Source: Gordionus sp. m RMFG-2023 (lineage: Eukaryota; Nematomorpha; Gordioida; Chordodea; Parachordodidae). From it: 64,000 nucleotides of DNA. The stretch spans positions 46,353,561-46,417,560 of the forward strand of contig NC_088775.1 in NCBI RefSeq assembly GCF_954871325.1. Reading direction: 5' to 3'. A model generated the notes under the pieces. The model saw nothing but the letters and a program-made list of their open reading frames with translations, did no database searches and was not told the origin of the DNA. Below, in pieces: positions 1-13,600 of the stretch; the stretch's first letter is position 1, and each line of letters opens with the position of its first letter. The position numbers and the translations under genes were made by a program.

Positions 1-290
1 AGTAGATATGAGCAGAACAGACTTCAATTTATTAAAAATAATAGTTTTATTTTATAATATTGCATATTATATATGTTTAATTAAAAATACATTTAAATAA
101 ATAAATAAATAAAGAGCCAACCAGCCATTAAAATAATTTCTAAACATTAGACAGGCTGGCGGGTTAAACAATATAGATAAATGGGCAGGCGGGCGTGTAA
201 ATTATTTTAAAAAAAACTATAAGTGAGAGGGAGGGCGGGTTAAATAAATTTCAAAACAACGAGTAGGAGGGCTTTTGGCTAAAAACCCAC

Positions 291-1530
291 CCATTAAAGA
301 CCTCTAATACTCCATATTCCTGAAAATTATGTTATAACTACACTGCATATGCAAAGAGTTTTTATTTAGATTTGCTTAGAAAAATTTGCAATTGTATGAG
401 AATGTGTTTTTTTAAAAAAACTAATTTCATAATTTACTCCCATATAATCATACTAGTTATCTAATATCAACCAAATTATTGATTTCAAAAAACAATAAAA
501 TTTTTATAAAAAAGATTCGCCACCCTCCCCCTTCCCCATACCCCTCTGACATGCTACTCACTCTTTATAAGCATTATGTTGATATTAAAGGGTGAGACTT
601 ATTAAGTTTTTAGGATTAAATTTTTCTTTTAATATATATATATAATTAGTTACAATTAATGAGACTTGTTTATTTTTTCTCCTTTGCAGAAAATAGTTTG
701 CCATTTCATCTCCAAATTAGTTGATCTTGGCCTGGGCACAATTCGCAGAGGCCTATAACTTATTGATATTTACTTCTCCAATTCACTATGAGGTGAACCT
801 TAAATATAGACATTCACACCATCACTTATTCCTTTTTTAACCAATAAGGCTTTAGTCTGACAATCACCATATAACTATCATGGTTATCACGTTATAACCA
901 TATTACTTTAGATTAAAATCCTAATTTTTTAGACAATAAATGATATTTATTTTCTAATACTACTTATATTCTGTATTAAATAGGTTTGTCAAATCTAACA
1001 GCCATTACTACTTATCAATTGCAATGGCAAAAACTTTAGAGTGAAATAAATATATCTTCTTAGAAAATAAATTATTTTTTACAATTCGTTTTAAACACTT
1101 TAAAAGATTATGGAACTTGTTGAAAACCTTCTTAAAAACATTAGCAAAAACCCGCTCTCACAAAGGACCCCATCTATCTAAAGCTAGAAATAAGGTTCAT
1201 TGGTTAAAATCGCATTAACTTCAGGTCAATTAAAAGCTTCATATATTACCCAGAGCTTAGTAGGATAGGACTGAGTTTCATAATTAAATGCTCGTATAAA
1301 AGTTTTTCATGAAGCTAATTATCCAGGGTATGTTAACTAATGAGTTTGTTGAGTGTAGAACCAAATTTCTTCCCTTTTTTTAAAAAAAGGTCCTCCATTT
1401 TTTTTTATAGTTTGGATGTATTTTGTATATTTTTTATGATACTTAAGAATGTATCTCACCCAAATTGAAATACTTCTCCACCTGCCCATTGCAGACCTCT
1501 AATACTGCATATTCCTGACAATTATGTTAT
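291..1530. repeat. Pair of 46-bp direct repeats flanking 1.15 kb
   Basis: Positions 291-336 and 1485-1530 are near-identical (CCCATT, then AGACCTCTAATACT, then CATATTCCTGA). Before the first copy is a G-rich stretch with repeated GGGCGGGTTAAA-like units (about 150-260). The intervening DNA shows no gene. This could be two ends of related hAT-type elements (the strand-reversed terminus would read TAGAGGTCT) or a segmental duplication. The rest of 1-1562 shows no exon I can recognise. Confidence 0.55.
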
Positions 1531-1562
1531 ATTATTTATACGAAATGTTAGCAGCATATTAC

Positions 1563-1658
1563 CGTAGAACATTGAGAAAGTTTCTCGGCAGTAACTAATT
1601 GAACGTTTAAGTTTCGCGATTGCGATTTTCCCCGAGATTTAATGAGGCGAGTTAATAC
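1563..1658 (-). CDS. CACNB: CACNB exon, C-terminal part of GK domain
   Basis: This 96-bp exon encodes 32 codons beginning [13 protein letters not shown] and containing [14 protein letters not shown]. This is one of the most conserved stretches of the beta-subunit GK domain (vertebrates have [13 protein letters not shown] and LNVQLVAADKLAQC). The acceptor is a TATAG preceded by a T-rich run and the donor reads GTAATA. Phase is 0 at both ends, matching the preceding exon, which ends in a whole Lys codon 100 bp away. It ends where vertebrate genes also have a junction, before the final EMFD-like segment. No broken codon is present. Confidence 0.95.
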
Positions 1659-4600
1659 CTATAAAAAAAATAAAATTCTATGTTTTATACACTAAGACGA
1701 ATGCATAATTAAATAATCTGATATTTTTTTAGGTTATGAATGAATTTAAAATTTTAACTTTTTGGGAAGATATTTTAACATATACAATGATAGGAGCCAA
1801 TGATGTTTTCGCTAATTGAGAGGGATGATTAATTGTATCACAATCTAGAACTACTAACTGTAAATTTCGCGCTAGTTCAAATATACGTTCGATTTCCGCT
1901 TGAATTTCGGCTTGTTTCAATAAATTACAATTTGGAAAATAATTTTTATTATAACTTAATTTTGATTACCTAATGTTGTAGAAGTTTTGTTGGCCGATGA
2001 TGTTCTGTCGATAATAGCCCTTTTGGAAGGATTATTTAAAACGGAACGTTTAGCCAATGATATATCCACACTAACTCTCGTTATTATAATTCTACGAATA
2101 AATATGAAAACATTATATTAAATACTACTTTGGGAATATATGGCGCATATTAAAATAAGAGGCTCTGCAATCAAGATTACTTATTTCCCAAAATCAAAGT
2201 TAATTATATAATAAAATCTTTTAAGAAAAGTTTTTAATAGAAAACGAAAAAGCAAAACATTCAGAAATTGGATTTCTTATAGTATTGATAAGGTTTTCTT
2301 TATTAACTTGTTTCTTATTTGGGGGTGAAAACATTCAAATCGGATATATGAAACTGTGGCTGTAAACATTTCTTCTAAAAACGAGTTGTGGTTCAGTGAA
2401 TCTTCAACCCCGATTGTAGTGTTGTTAAACGGCTCATTTTAAGCCGATTTTTAAAAACGGCTAAATCAATATTTTATTAGGAAAATTATTATGCAAGCCT
2501 TTAGATTTTGCTCATAGGCGGAACACAGGTTTGAACATCTATTAACGAAATCTCGAGGTTTAGACAATAGTTTTCTGGCTAAAATATTGAGTTAGCCGTT
2601 TTTAAAAATCGGCTGAAATCGAGCCGTTTAACAACACTACCCGATTGGAGGACTAGAAGTTGGGTCATTCTATATCAAATAAATCACTTTATAACCCGAC
2701 CATCTCAGATTTTGCTAAAATTTGATATGCAAGTTAATGAAGTGTTGTAATTGACGAATCCATAATATTAGCCCCTTAACTCTACTAGAACCGGAGGTAT
2801 AGGGTCTCAAAGTGGCCCTGCTTGGTCATTTTTCGAAAAAAATGATTTTTTAAATGGCTCATTTCATAGCCGTAAGTAAACTCTTCTACGTATTGTAAAT
2901 AAAATTAATATTTAATTTATAAATTTTTTTAAATTGCAGTCATAAATTTGTAATTAATTTTTTGAATGTTGGTATAAATTTTTTTTCCAAATTTCTGATA
3001 TTTTGTAAAGAGTACCCCAAGAACTGTTCATATAAAAATTTTCAGAGTGGTAAAAAATGGTTAAGTAGCAACAATGCTTAAATATAAATTCCGCTAGATG
3101 GCGGTAATAATTTTAAATAGCTTAAAACTTAATTTTTGAAAATATAAGTCAATCTAAATACTATAATATAATATTTGTTGAAAAAAATCGAATTATGGCA
3201 CAAAAATAAAATTTACGCTAGATAGCGCAAGTAATTTTAAAAAATAGCTAATTATGATTTAAATTAATTATCGATTTATCGATTCATTTTCCCAATAAAT
3301 TTATCGATTTTTAAAATTAATAAATACTATTTAAATTTGAGTATCATATGTAAAAATCCTTCTAATATAAATAAACATTTATCAAAGAAGAGATTACAGT
3401 AAGTCGCTGGATGACAGAATTAGCCAAAATCAATATTAGCGATTATATCTATGTTACATGCCGCTTAACTTTATATAAATATAAAAAGGAGGGCATTCCA
3501 ATTTACCAAGAAAACAATACCGGTACAACTTTATATGAATTCTTAAAATTCACGATAGAATTAGAAAATGATACTTAAATTAATAACGAGAATGCACAAC
3601 TCCCTATATCTTTCGTCGAATCCTAAAATTCAACGTTATTAGATATTGGACAATCTCCATTAAAAAAGAGTAAAAGAAAAGTAATGTACTAAGCAAAAGC
3701 TTGCAAGAATTTCAAAGGGTATAGAAAATTCTTCAACCAGCGATGGAGATAAATAATAGCAACCATTTGATAATTCAAAATAGTTATGTATGCTCCAATT
3801 CGGAGGTAATGTAGTTAATAATAGATACTTCTGTGTTTTAGATAAGAATTGATAATCCTCCGAATTGGAGCATACATAACTATTTTTCATATTTTGAATT
3901 ATCAAATCATTGCTATTATCTCCATCACTGGCGTTGCTATTATTTATCTCCATCGCTGGTTGAAGAATTTTTCCTAAACCCTTTGAAATTCTTGCAAGTT
4001 TTTGCTTAGGATATTACTTTTCTTTTAATCTCTTTTTTAAATTGGAGATTGTCCAATATTTAATAACGTTGAATTTAAGGATTCGAAGAAAGATATAGGA
4101 AGTTGTTCGTTATCGTTATTAATTGGAGTATCATTTTCTACTTCTATGGTGGATTTTAAAAATTCATTTGAATTTGGTATTGTTTTCCTGGTAAATTGAA
4201 ATGCCCTCCTTTTTATATTTATATAAAGTTAAGCGGCATGCAACACAGATATAATCGCCAATATTGATTTTGGCAAATTAGGTCATCCAGCAACTTACTG
4301 CAATCTCTTCTTTGATAAATGTTTTTTTATATGAAGGATTTTTATATATCATGATATTCAAATTTGTAGTATTAATTAATTATAAAAATCGATAAATTTA
4401 TTGGGAAAATGAATCGATAAATCGATAATTAATTTAAATCATAATTAGCTATTTTTTAAAATTACTTGCACTATCTAGCGGAAATTTTATTTTTGTGCTA
4501 AAATGCGATTTTATTTAACAAATATTATATTATGGTATATAAATAAAAAGTAGATTGATTGACTTATATTTTCAAAAATTAAGTTTTATTCTAATTTATT

Positions 4601-7600
4601 AACGCCATCTAGCGGAATTTCTATTTTAAGCATTTTTCTTACTTATTTTTTTTACCACTCTGAAAATTTTTATATGAACAGTTCTTGGTACTCTTTACAA
4701 AATATCTAAATTTGGGAAAAAAAATTTATACTAACATTTAAAAAAAATTAATTACAAATTTTTGACCGCAATTTAAAAAATATCTATAAGTTAAAAATTA
4801 ATTTTATTTAAAATACGTGGAAGGGTTTACTCAAGGCTATAATATAAAATGAGCCATGATAGATATATATAGTACATCTAATATTAAAGTTATCCCTATT
4901 TTAAAAAACCTTTTTTTATGAAAAATGACAAAGCAGGGCCACTTTGAGACCCTAGATCTCTGGTTCAAGTAGAGTTAGAGAGATAATGTTTTAATTTTGT
5001 CAATTACATCACTTCATTAACTTATACCAAATTTTAACAAAATCTGAGGTGATCGGGTTGTAAAGTGATTGATTTAATTGACCCAGTTCAGAAAAAAGAG
5101 ACTTATAAAATTAAATAAAAATAACAGAAATATCAGTTTTTTGAAATTTATTTTACCATATTTAGCATTCATCATAAAAAAAATTTATTATCATAATTAT
5201 AATAATACAATACAATTTAAAAAATATATTCTATTTGATTTTTTGAATTTTATAAGCGAATTATCATGATATCTTCCAAAATCTTAATGTTAAAATAAAA
5301 ATATTAATGTTTATGCCTAACTCAGTGCATTACAACTTGTATTTAATAAAATAACCTTGTGATTATGTACCTTTCTTTCGTTTTACTTTGAATTTAATAA
5401 TCCGACAAACAACAATAAATATTTATAAAATATATATTAAAATTATAAAAAAAATACAAAATATGCTGGTAAAATCTTTACATAAAATATAATAAAAATG
5501 ATTACATGAAAAATGATTTTCACAAAAAATATTTTTATTTTGAAATAAAAAAAAATAATTATCTTTAAATGACAATATTTATAATATTATATTTTGTATA
5601 TCCAATAAAAATTTATTTATACATGGTATTTTTAATATATTTTTTTAAATAAAAAATTCTATAACCCTAAACCCAAAATTTAAAAAATATTAGGGTTGAG
5701 TAAAATATCGAGGGTTCACAGCCCTGACGTGAAAGTTTAGAATGACAGAATATCAATTATATAATATTCATAGATACATTGAACGCATGTCCATTTCCTA
5801 ATTCTGATTTTTATACTATCATTGAAATGTAATAATATTTTATTTAGCTATAATCACCCAGCTCGATACATTTATCTATACCCACCCCAGGCGCGTACCC
5901 AATGGGGGAAATTCCCCCCCCCCCCATCGCAAATTTGACTATTTTCATAAATATCATTTTAAGCTAATAAAATTTTTACCCCCCCCCCCCCCTCCCCCAA
6001 TCAAAATTTACAAATATTTGAATATCAATTTTCCAACATATTATTCAAAAATATTAATAAAATGGAAAAATATTTAGTCAAAGAGATTGAAATCAAACGA
6101 TAATTTATAAATAAGGCTGAGCATGAAAAAAAGTAATGTGTCGTCAGCAGCGATATCATATTGAATTGAATTGATAAATCAGAGTTTATCATTGCTGCTA
6201 GTTGCATCAATAAATTATTTTTCGTTGACTCGAAGGCTAAATTTTATGATATAGGATTAATTAAACCTCGTCTAGCACCTAGGCCATTATTGAGATGAAA
6301 ATAAATATTGGCTCAACTGAAGAATATTATAAAATATCCATTTTTATCCCATTCTTAGGTACTTTTTTATCGCAAATAAAAGTACGGGTTTTAGATAAAA
6401 AACAAGTCTTTAGCAATCTTCAAGTTTTATTACCCAAAGATCCTTCTTCATTTTCTAATGCCACTATTGGTAAAATTAAATATTTAGAAAAATTTTATTC
6501 CTATGTGATTGATACTGAAATAAATTTAATCAGTGAATTCGAATTGTGGTATAAATATTTATACGTTTAGCTATTTTACCTGAGCATTCTATTGATGCGC
6601 TCAATCGGTGTAAAGAAACCTTGGCTCAATTTCCTAATATTTCGAAGTTGTTTTATATTCTTGCATGTTTGCCTATTACAACATGTACGAATGAAAGGAC
6701 TTTTTCCAACTTGAGAAGGTTGAAAACATATTTACGAAGTACTGAATCTCGGCTAAATGGGTTAGCTCTGTTAAATATACACAGAGATTTGGTTCCAACG
6801 ACAAACGAAATAATTAAAAATCTTGTATTTGATAAGAAGTTAAAAAAACTTGTTAATTTAATTATTTTCTAGTCAATATTTTAAACACACTACTATTAGT
6901 ATTTTCAATAAAAAAATTATATTCTACTTATATTGAATGAGAATTTAAGCTGAGGCTAGTTTTTAAAGCAAATTTTATAAAAAAAATGACATTACACTTT
7001 ATTTCAACTTTACATTTAAAAAAACCTTTACATTTAAAAAAACTTTATTAAATATAATGTACCTAACTTGAAATAATAAAAAAGAGGCTTGTAATATCCT
7101 ATCCATAAGCATGAATTAGTAAATAATAGTTAAAAATAGAAATATAATTATTATTAAATTATGAATAATTGAATAGAATAGCTGAATAAGACCCGGCCGA
7201 AGGCCAGGTAAAAGGGGTTTGGGGGCGAAGCCCCCAAAAGTTCCCCCCCCCCCCCCACCCCTATAAGAAAATCCTGAATACGCCACTGACCCACCCTAAA
7301 AAAGAAACTAAGACAAATCAAAATTAAATTATCAATTACAATGTGCAAAATAAGAACTAATTTGGCGATCCCTAAAATAATCTAATTATGGCAACCCGAT
7401 GCCGCTGTCTTATCCGCTCCCCAGTGTGTACCAGCCTGGAATAATGCATTAATGAAAGATGTGGTAATTCAATAAAAATTTTGAATAAAATCTCATTTCT
7501 GCGGTAAAGGGAATGGTAGAAAAGAATAAGCTAATGATATTATTTGAAATGCCAGTCATACGATACAATGTATAGCTAGTATTTTCTTGATGGCCAAATT

Positions 7601-10600
7601 AAGAATTGGTAAAATTAATGAGGTTCGGGGGGATAATAAAAGAATTTTATATTATTTAAACAGGGAATTAGGGCTACTAAAAGATTTTAAGCCTAACACT
7701 TAAAAGCAATCCAAATTTTCAATGCCTTAGAAGTAGACCGATACCGTTTGTGTAAAAACATAATGAGAAAGTGAACTGCAACAACGAGAGTTTTAGAAAA
7801 AATAAAATATATCGCTTCTTCAATTGTACATGTACTGAGAGAAAGGATGGATCTATAAGAATTTGTGGTGACTTCCGACGTTATTGATCTATATTCTTTA
7901 CCCAGAATTACATTAGGTCCGCCCCATAGCAAGAAATTTAAAAAAAATATAAAAGGGCTTCATGAATTGTGGATTGCAATTCCATTTCAAATAGGTTATA
8001 TTCTATTCTAAATATTAGGAGAAAGTTAAAATTATTTAAAATATTTATTTTCTTACATTTTTTAAACCTTAAACACTGATGGATATATCAGCCAAAAGAA
8101 ATTCTATTTAGTTTATCTCTTCAAATAACTATGATTAGAAAATTAGTGTATGAAATGTTCAGATATCCAACAAGATGAATTCGACATCAAGCTGTAACAG
8201 CATTTTTTCGATCTAGAAAAGCCTATTATGTATGCCCTCGGAGAAATATTAGAATCATCTGAAACACATATTTTATCTGAAGCTGATACATTATTAGATA
8301 TAATATGACTACCGATTTTTTTCATTGGAATGTATTAAAAATTATTTATTACACACAATTTTATGCATTTGAAAAAAATGGATTTGGCTGAAGTTATGAA
8401 AATCGATAATTATAAATACAACTTGAAACCAAGAGATAATATGGATCAGGAATTTCTCAATATCTATGTGATTGTTGAGAGTGAAATCATATGATTTTTA
8501 GATTCACAAGCTTCGACTTTACCGATAAACAAATCGTCCCAATATTAACGTGGACTCAATTGAGGATCATTATAAAATAATCGTTTTTATTCCACTTCTT
8601 GGATTTAATTTAAACTCAAATCAATGAATGATTTATGATTTATCAAATGGCTCTATCCAATTTACAAATACTATATCTCATAACTCCCTAATATATCAAA
8701 TCTTGACATTGAAAAATTAAATATTTAGCAAATTTTATTCAGAGTATATAAATGTATCTGAAGCCAATTGATTACAGAATTTAAATGGTATTAAAGATTC
8801 ATTTTTGAAGATAATTCTGAAAGTAATGCAGTGGAAGAATTGCATACTTTAAAATATATAAGTTTTCTAAATATTTTAAAATTATTGTGACAATGATACC
8901 AATTAGTACAAGCACAAATATAACACTTCTTATTTATTACAGAGAATAAAAACCTTTATCAAAAGTATAATGTCTTAAATTTGATTGAATAGATTAGCTT
9001 TACTCATCGAGATCTAATCCTCAACACAAAACAAATTATTAAAAAATTGGCGCAATCACAAAGAAGATATTTTGAATAAGCTTTTAAATCATTATAAAAT
9101 GTTTAATTTTATATTTAATTTTAATTTACATACTGATTTATATAGCTATAATATTTTTTAATCGTAATATATTCGCTTTTACTATTTTGTATTTTCCAAT
9201 ATTTTATTATTTGTGTTCAAATTATCATTTATATATGATTGGTTCTAATAAATTTTATATGAAGATTAGTTCTAATAAATATTTGATGCTAAAAATCATT
9301 TCCATACATAAAAAATTACCCCCCCCCCCCCCTAGAAAATTCCTGGCTACGCGCCGGTAACACGATCAGTCAAGAGGACATACGACAACGAATATGAATG
9401 TCAACGCAATCTTAACCCACCGTTACCAAAGAAGTCAAAGAATTACAATCTTTTATTGGTATCATTAATTATTATCAATAACTGATTGGCCGAAAATAAT
9501 ATGTGAACCATTTTTACATCGACGAAATGAACTCATGATAGAAGCAGGATGTATATTATGAGGATTTAGAACTGTAATTCCTAAAATACAAGTAAATAAT
9601 TTATCCTCTATATATATGGGCCACCAGGGTATGACTAACACAAAACTATTAGTCCAAGATAATGTATGGTGGCCTTAAATAAAGACTTGAAATAAGTTAA
9701 GAATATGAATTATATCAAATACAAAGCCCCAGAGGGCTCTATGCAAACAAACAATGGGAACGATTTAGATTGCAGTATATTTAGTGATAAAGATAATTTT
9801 AGTAAGTAACCAGAAATATAAATACTTTCTACAAATAATTTTATAGAAGTATTATTATAATACCTTGTATAATTAATTATTATTAATACTAGTTGTAAAA
9901 GAGGTCTCTTTATGTATTAAATTGAAATAAAACATTCGAGATATCATTTACATTAAATGGCTTAGAACTTTTATATATACATAGGGAGTTGACACCAAGC
10001 ACAAATGAAATCATTGATAAATTAGCTTAATCCCAAAGAAGATCGAATTTCACATTATAAATCTATAACGTTTCTTATATTTTTCCACATTTAATACACC
10101 CATATTTTTTCTCATGAACACTTTGTAAATTTATATACATGCAATAATTCTAAAGAATATTTTTGTGCATTAATCTATATTTCCAAATTTAATAATCCCG
10201 CCATGCGTATGTGCATGTTGATATGGAAACTTGTCTTTTAAATTGAAATCGTATCTTAATTTTTGAAGAGAGATGGTTAATTTTAAAAGGTATCTTTCGT
10301 AGAATCCTATCCCTTTTTCAATTAGTTACTTTAGACATTATCTATTTCGAATAGGCCCAAGGTATTTTTATTTTCTGTAATAAATCTCTATGGTAGATCG
10401 ACTTATGGCTAATTGATCTGGTGTCCTTCCACAATTTTCTTAGATCATTAATGATGATCATTGTAGTCATACCTCTAGATATTTGAAGAAAGCAAAGGTT
10501 ATAAGTTGCTGAAATTACAATCGAATTGTAAAAAATTAAGAGATTGCTAGGCCTCGTTTTGTAAGCGCGATATCGAAACGATGCGTAATTTATAGTTAAA

Positions 10601-13600
10601 CGATAGCATAGCTGAATAGTTTAACAGTTTGAGCGACATCGCGGTAGAGGCCTTAATTCCTAAAAACAAGATAAATTTACATAGAACATTTTGGTGACCA
10701 AAGTGCTCAGTGGAGAATATCTATACATCAGGCCCAATGTTTTCTGCATTGTCCAACCAAATAAATATTATTACAAATTTCCCGAGTCAGAAAGAATGTC
10801 GAACAACTCTATGGTGATAATTTTTAAAACACATCAACTTCTAAAGATTTTGAAAATTATTTTCCGTTGAAGGGAAAGGCAATTGGTGAGGCCAGTCTCC
10901 CATATGCCTCTATCTAGTTACACACCTCCCCGATGATCGCTAATCGTAAGTTTCATTAATTATTATTAAAATTAAACAAGTCATACTAAAATAAATCCTT
11001 GAAAAAATTCATCTTTAAAATTCTGACCTTCCTTCAAACCGTTTTTTGAGATAATCGAAGAGAGCTTTTTGCATCATGTCTGTTACTTCGTAACCTTTAA
11101 GCGAAGGACCGACTAGGACTATGGGTCTCATAGAAGGCACTACATCGTAAGGAGGTATATTTTCGGGCTAAGAGTTATATGGTAGCAAAATATAAAAAAA
11201 TGAAAAAGATAATTAAATTTTTAAGTAAGATAATAGTATGTTGTAGTGTTATTAGAGGTTACGTGTGATAAGTAACTAGCTAGTTATTAGTATTTCAAAA
11301 GTATCATGTTATATTACAAATTATTTTTTAATCATTTGTATAACTCATCATTTTTAATAAATTTTTTTCATATACAAAATAATTATGTCAATTTCAAATT
11401 TTAATCAAAGGAATTTAAATGAAACTAACTAAATAATTGTACTGAATGAAATATACTACATTATAATATTTCCTTAAACCGAAAAAAATATATAAATCAG
11501 AGACCTGCAGAAGTACCATTTGCATGGCTAGGCTCGGATTTTTTTCGCCACAGGTTTTATATTTTCAGGCCCGATCCGGAGTTTTTTAAAAAAAATTTTA
11601 TAAGATTTTTTTTATATAAATTTACTTAATAAATTTTTATTTGACTATAAAAATAAGCTATTTTCAAAATTAGAGAAAGGCATGTTTTTTTATATAATTC
11701 CTAGGCCAAGCAAAAATTCTGCAGAAGCGCTATATTTAATATAGTCATTTAATTTTGAGAAATTTTATTGCTGTGCATATGATTTATCATTTAACATTTA
11801 ATTCTAATTTTTAGCCTGAGATATTTTTACTATTCTAAACTCAAACATTTTACTTTTCTTTCGTTTTAGGCGTAACCCGCTTAGCTTCAAAATAAAAATT
11901 ATTATTTCTCTTCTTTATCCTTAAAATTTTTATTTCACTATTATTTCATAATATACAGGTAAAAAAATATAATATAAATCGACATCATTGAGCTCAATTC
12001 ATTCATAAAAAAATCAGACCTGGAGGTCAGACCCTAAGTCCGGGTAAAAGGACCGGGCCTTATTTTAATTTTTTTAATATACCCGGATCGGGCCTAAAAA
12101 AATTTTTTAAAAAAATACCAGGGCCGGTATTTTAAATCGCCATTATTAGTTATAAAAATTAAAAATAAATGATATATTTTAAAAAAAATCTGGGTCGAGC
12201 TGAAATTTTTTTTAAAAAAACTCTATTTTTCTTTTATCAACCTCTTAAATCCTGTGAGCTAATTTGACATCATATTGCATGTTATATTTTATCGTTTAAA
12301 CCCGATCAATGATTTAATGACATTTATGAAATAAATAAATAATAAATTCAATCGTTTATTAATAAGTAAAAAAATATGTGCTTTTGTATCTATTTAATTA
12401 TCAGTTAACTTATGACTAAATTTCCGCTTCGATTTCTTTTAAATTTCTTGATATTACTTCTTATTTAGATATTATTATTAAAACTTCTGAAAAATGTTTA
12501 TTTCATGTATGTCAAACATGAATTTATACGTTTTTTAAATTTCTATAATTTTAAAATTATGAGCCCAAATTAACACTTTGAAAATTTAATAAATAATTTT
12601 ATTACCATTGAATTTATATATTTTTTTCTATAAATAATGATTGAAGGTGATATTTCGGAAGCAGGTATTGATGATAGTGAGGATAATTTTAATCATCCTA
12701 ATGATATTATGGATATCGATTCACCTACACATCACTCCACATAGAACTTAATATGAAGGTCCTAGTATTTCTAATCTCAATAGTAATTGGGTATTACTAA
12801 ATATTGAATCATTTAATACATTTTCTAAAAAAAAATTATTCCCTCCAACTATATAAAATTGAGCAATCAAATCTATTTTGCTTTAAAAAACTGGCCAATC
12901 TTTGAAACCGCTAAAAATGATATTTTTCATTCATTTACTTAAGGTTAACGGTTTCATAATATCATCAATAATGGTCTCAGGAATTCAAATTTCCTTCTGG
13001 AACCGATACAATGTCGAGAAAATGTTTCAAACAAGGAAATATTTGCATCTCAATAGGATAATATAAATATAATTCCAAAGGGCACAACAGATGAATTCAA
13101 ACCAATATGAAAAAAATTGAAATGGAGGAGAATATTTGTATTGACGAATTTTTGATACCATTCAAAGGTTAGAATACACTGAAATAATGGGTATAAAAAA
13201 TTTACCCTTGCAGGAGTCTCCGAAATTATTTACAATTTTAAAGTGTATACATTAATTATAAAAACACAAACACCATAGATATATTTCTTCGGTTAGTTCA
13301 AAAAATACCTCATTTTGAGATTATAATATTCACACTGATAATTTTTTCTCCTTTATGCCTCTATCGTTAAATCTTAAAGAAATAGTTATAGTACCATACG
13401 ATCCAACCGCCTAAAAAGTTGCAGTTTGAAATGATGTGATCTCAAGAAAAAAAGGAGAGGTAGCTTTGATTACAAAAATAATAATATAATAATTGTCAAA
13501 TGGACAACGAATTTGCTCACGTAATATCATCCTTCAATGGCATCGACCCAATAGAAGATGTGAGGCGATAATTATTAGAAGGTTCATTCAGATCCTTAGG

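Noticed and set aside
1-1562. Search for the last CACNB exon (EHLAEYLEAYW-like)
   Set aside because: No translation on the minus strand gave the expected motif, so the exon is probably beyond the left edge.
3660-3953. 97-codon open frame in the palindrome centre
   Set aside because: It arises from the two mirrored arms around the spacer, has repeated low-complexity content and no homology I recognise.
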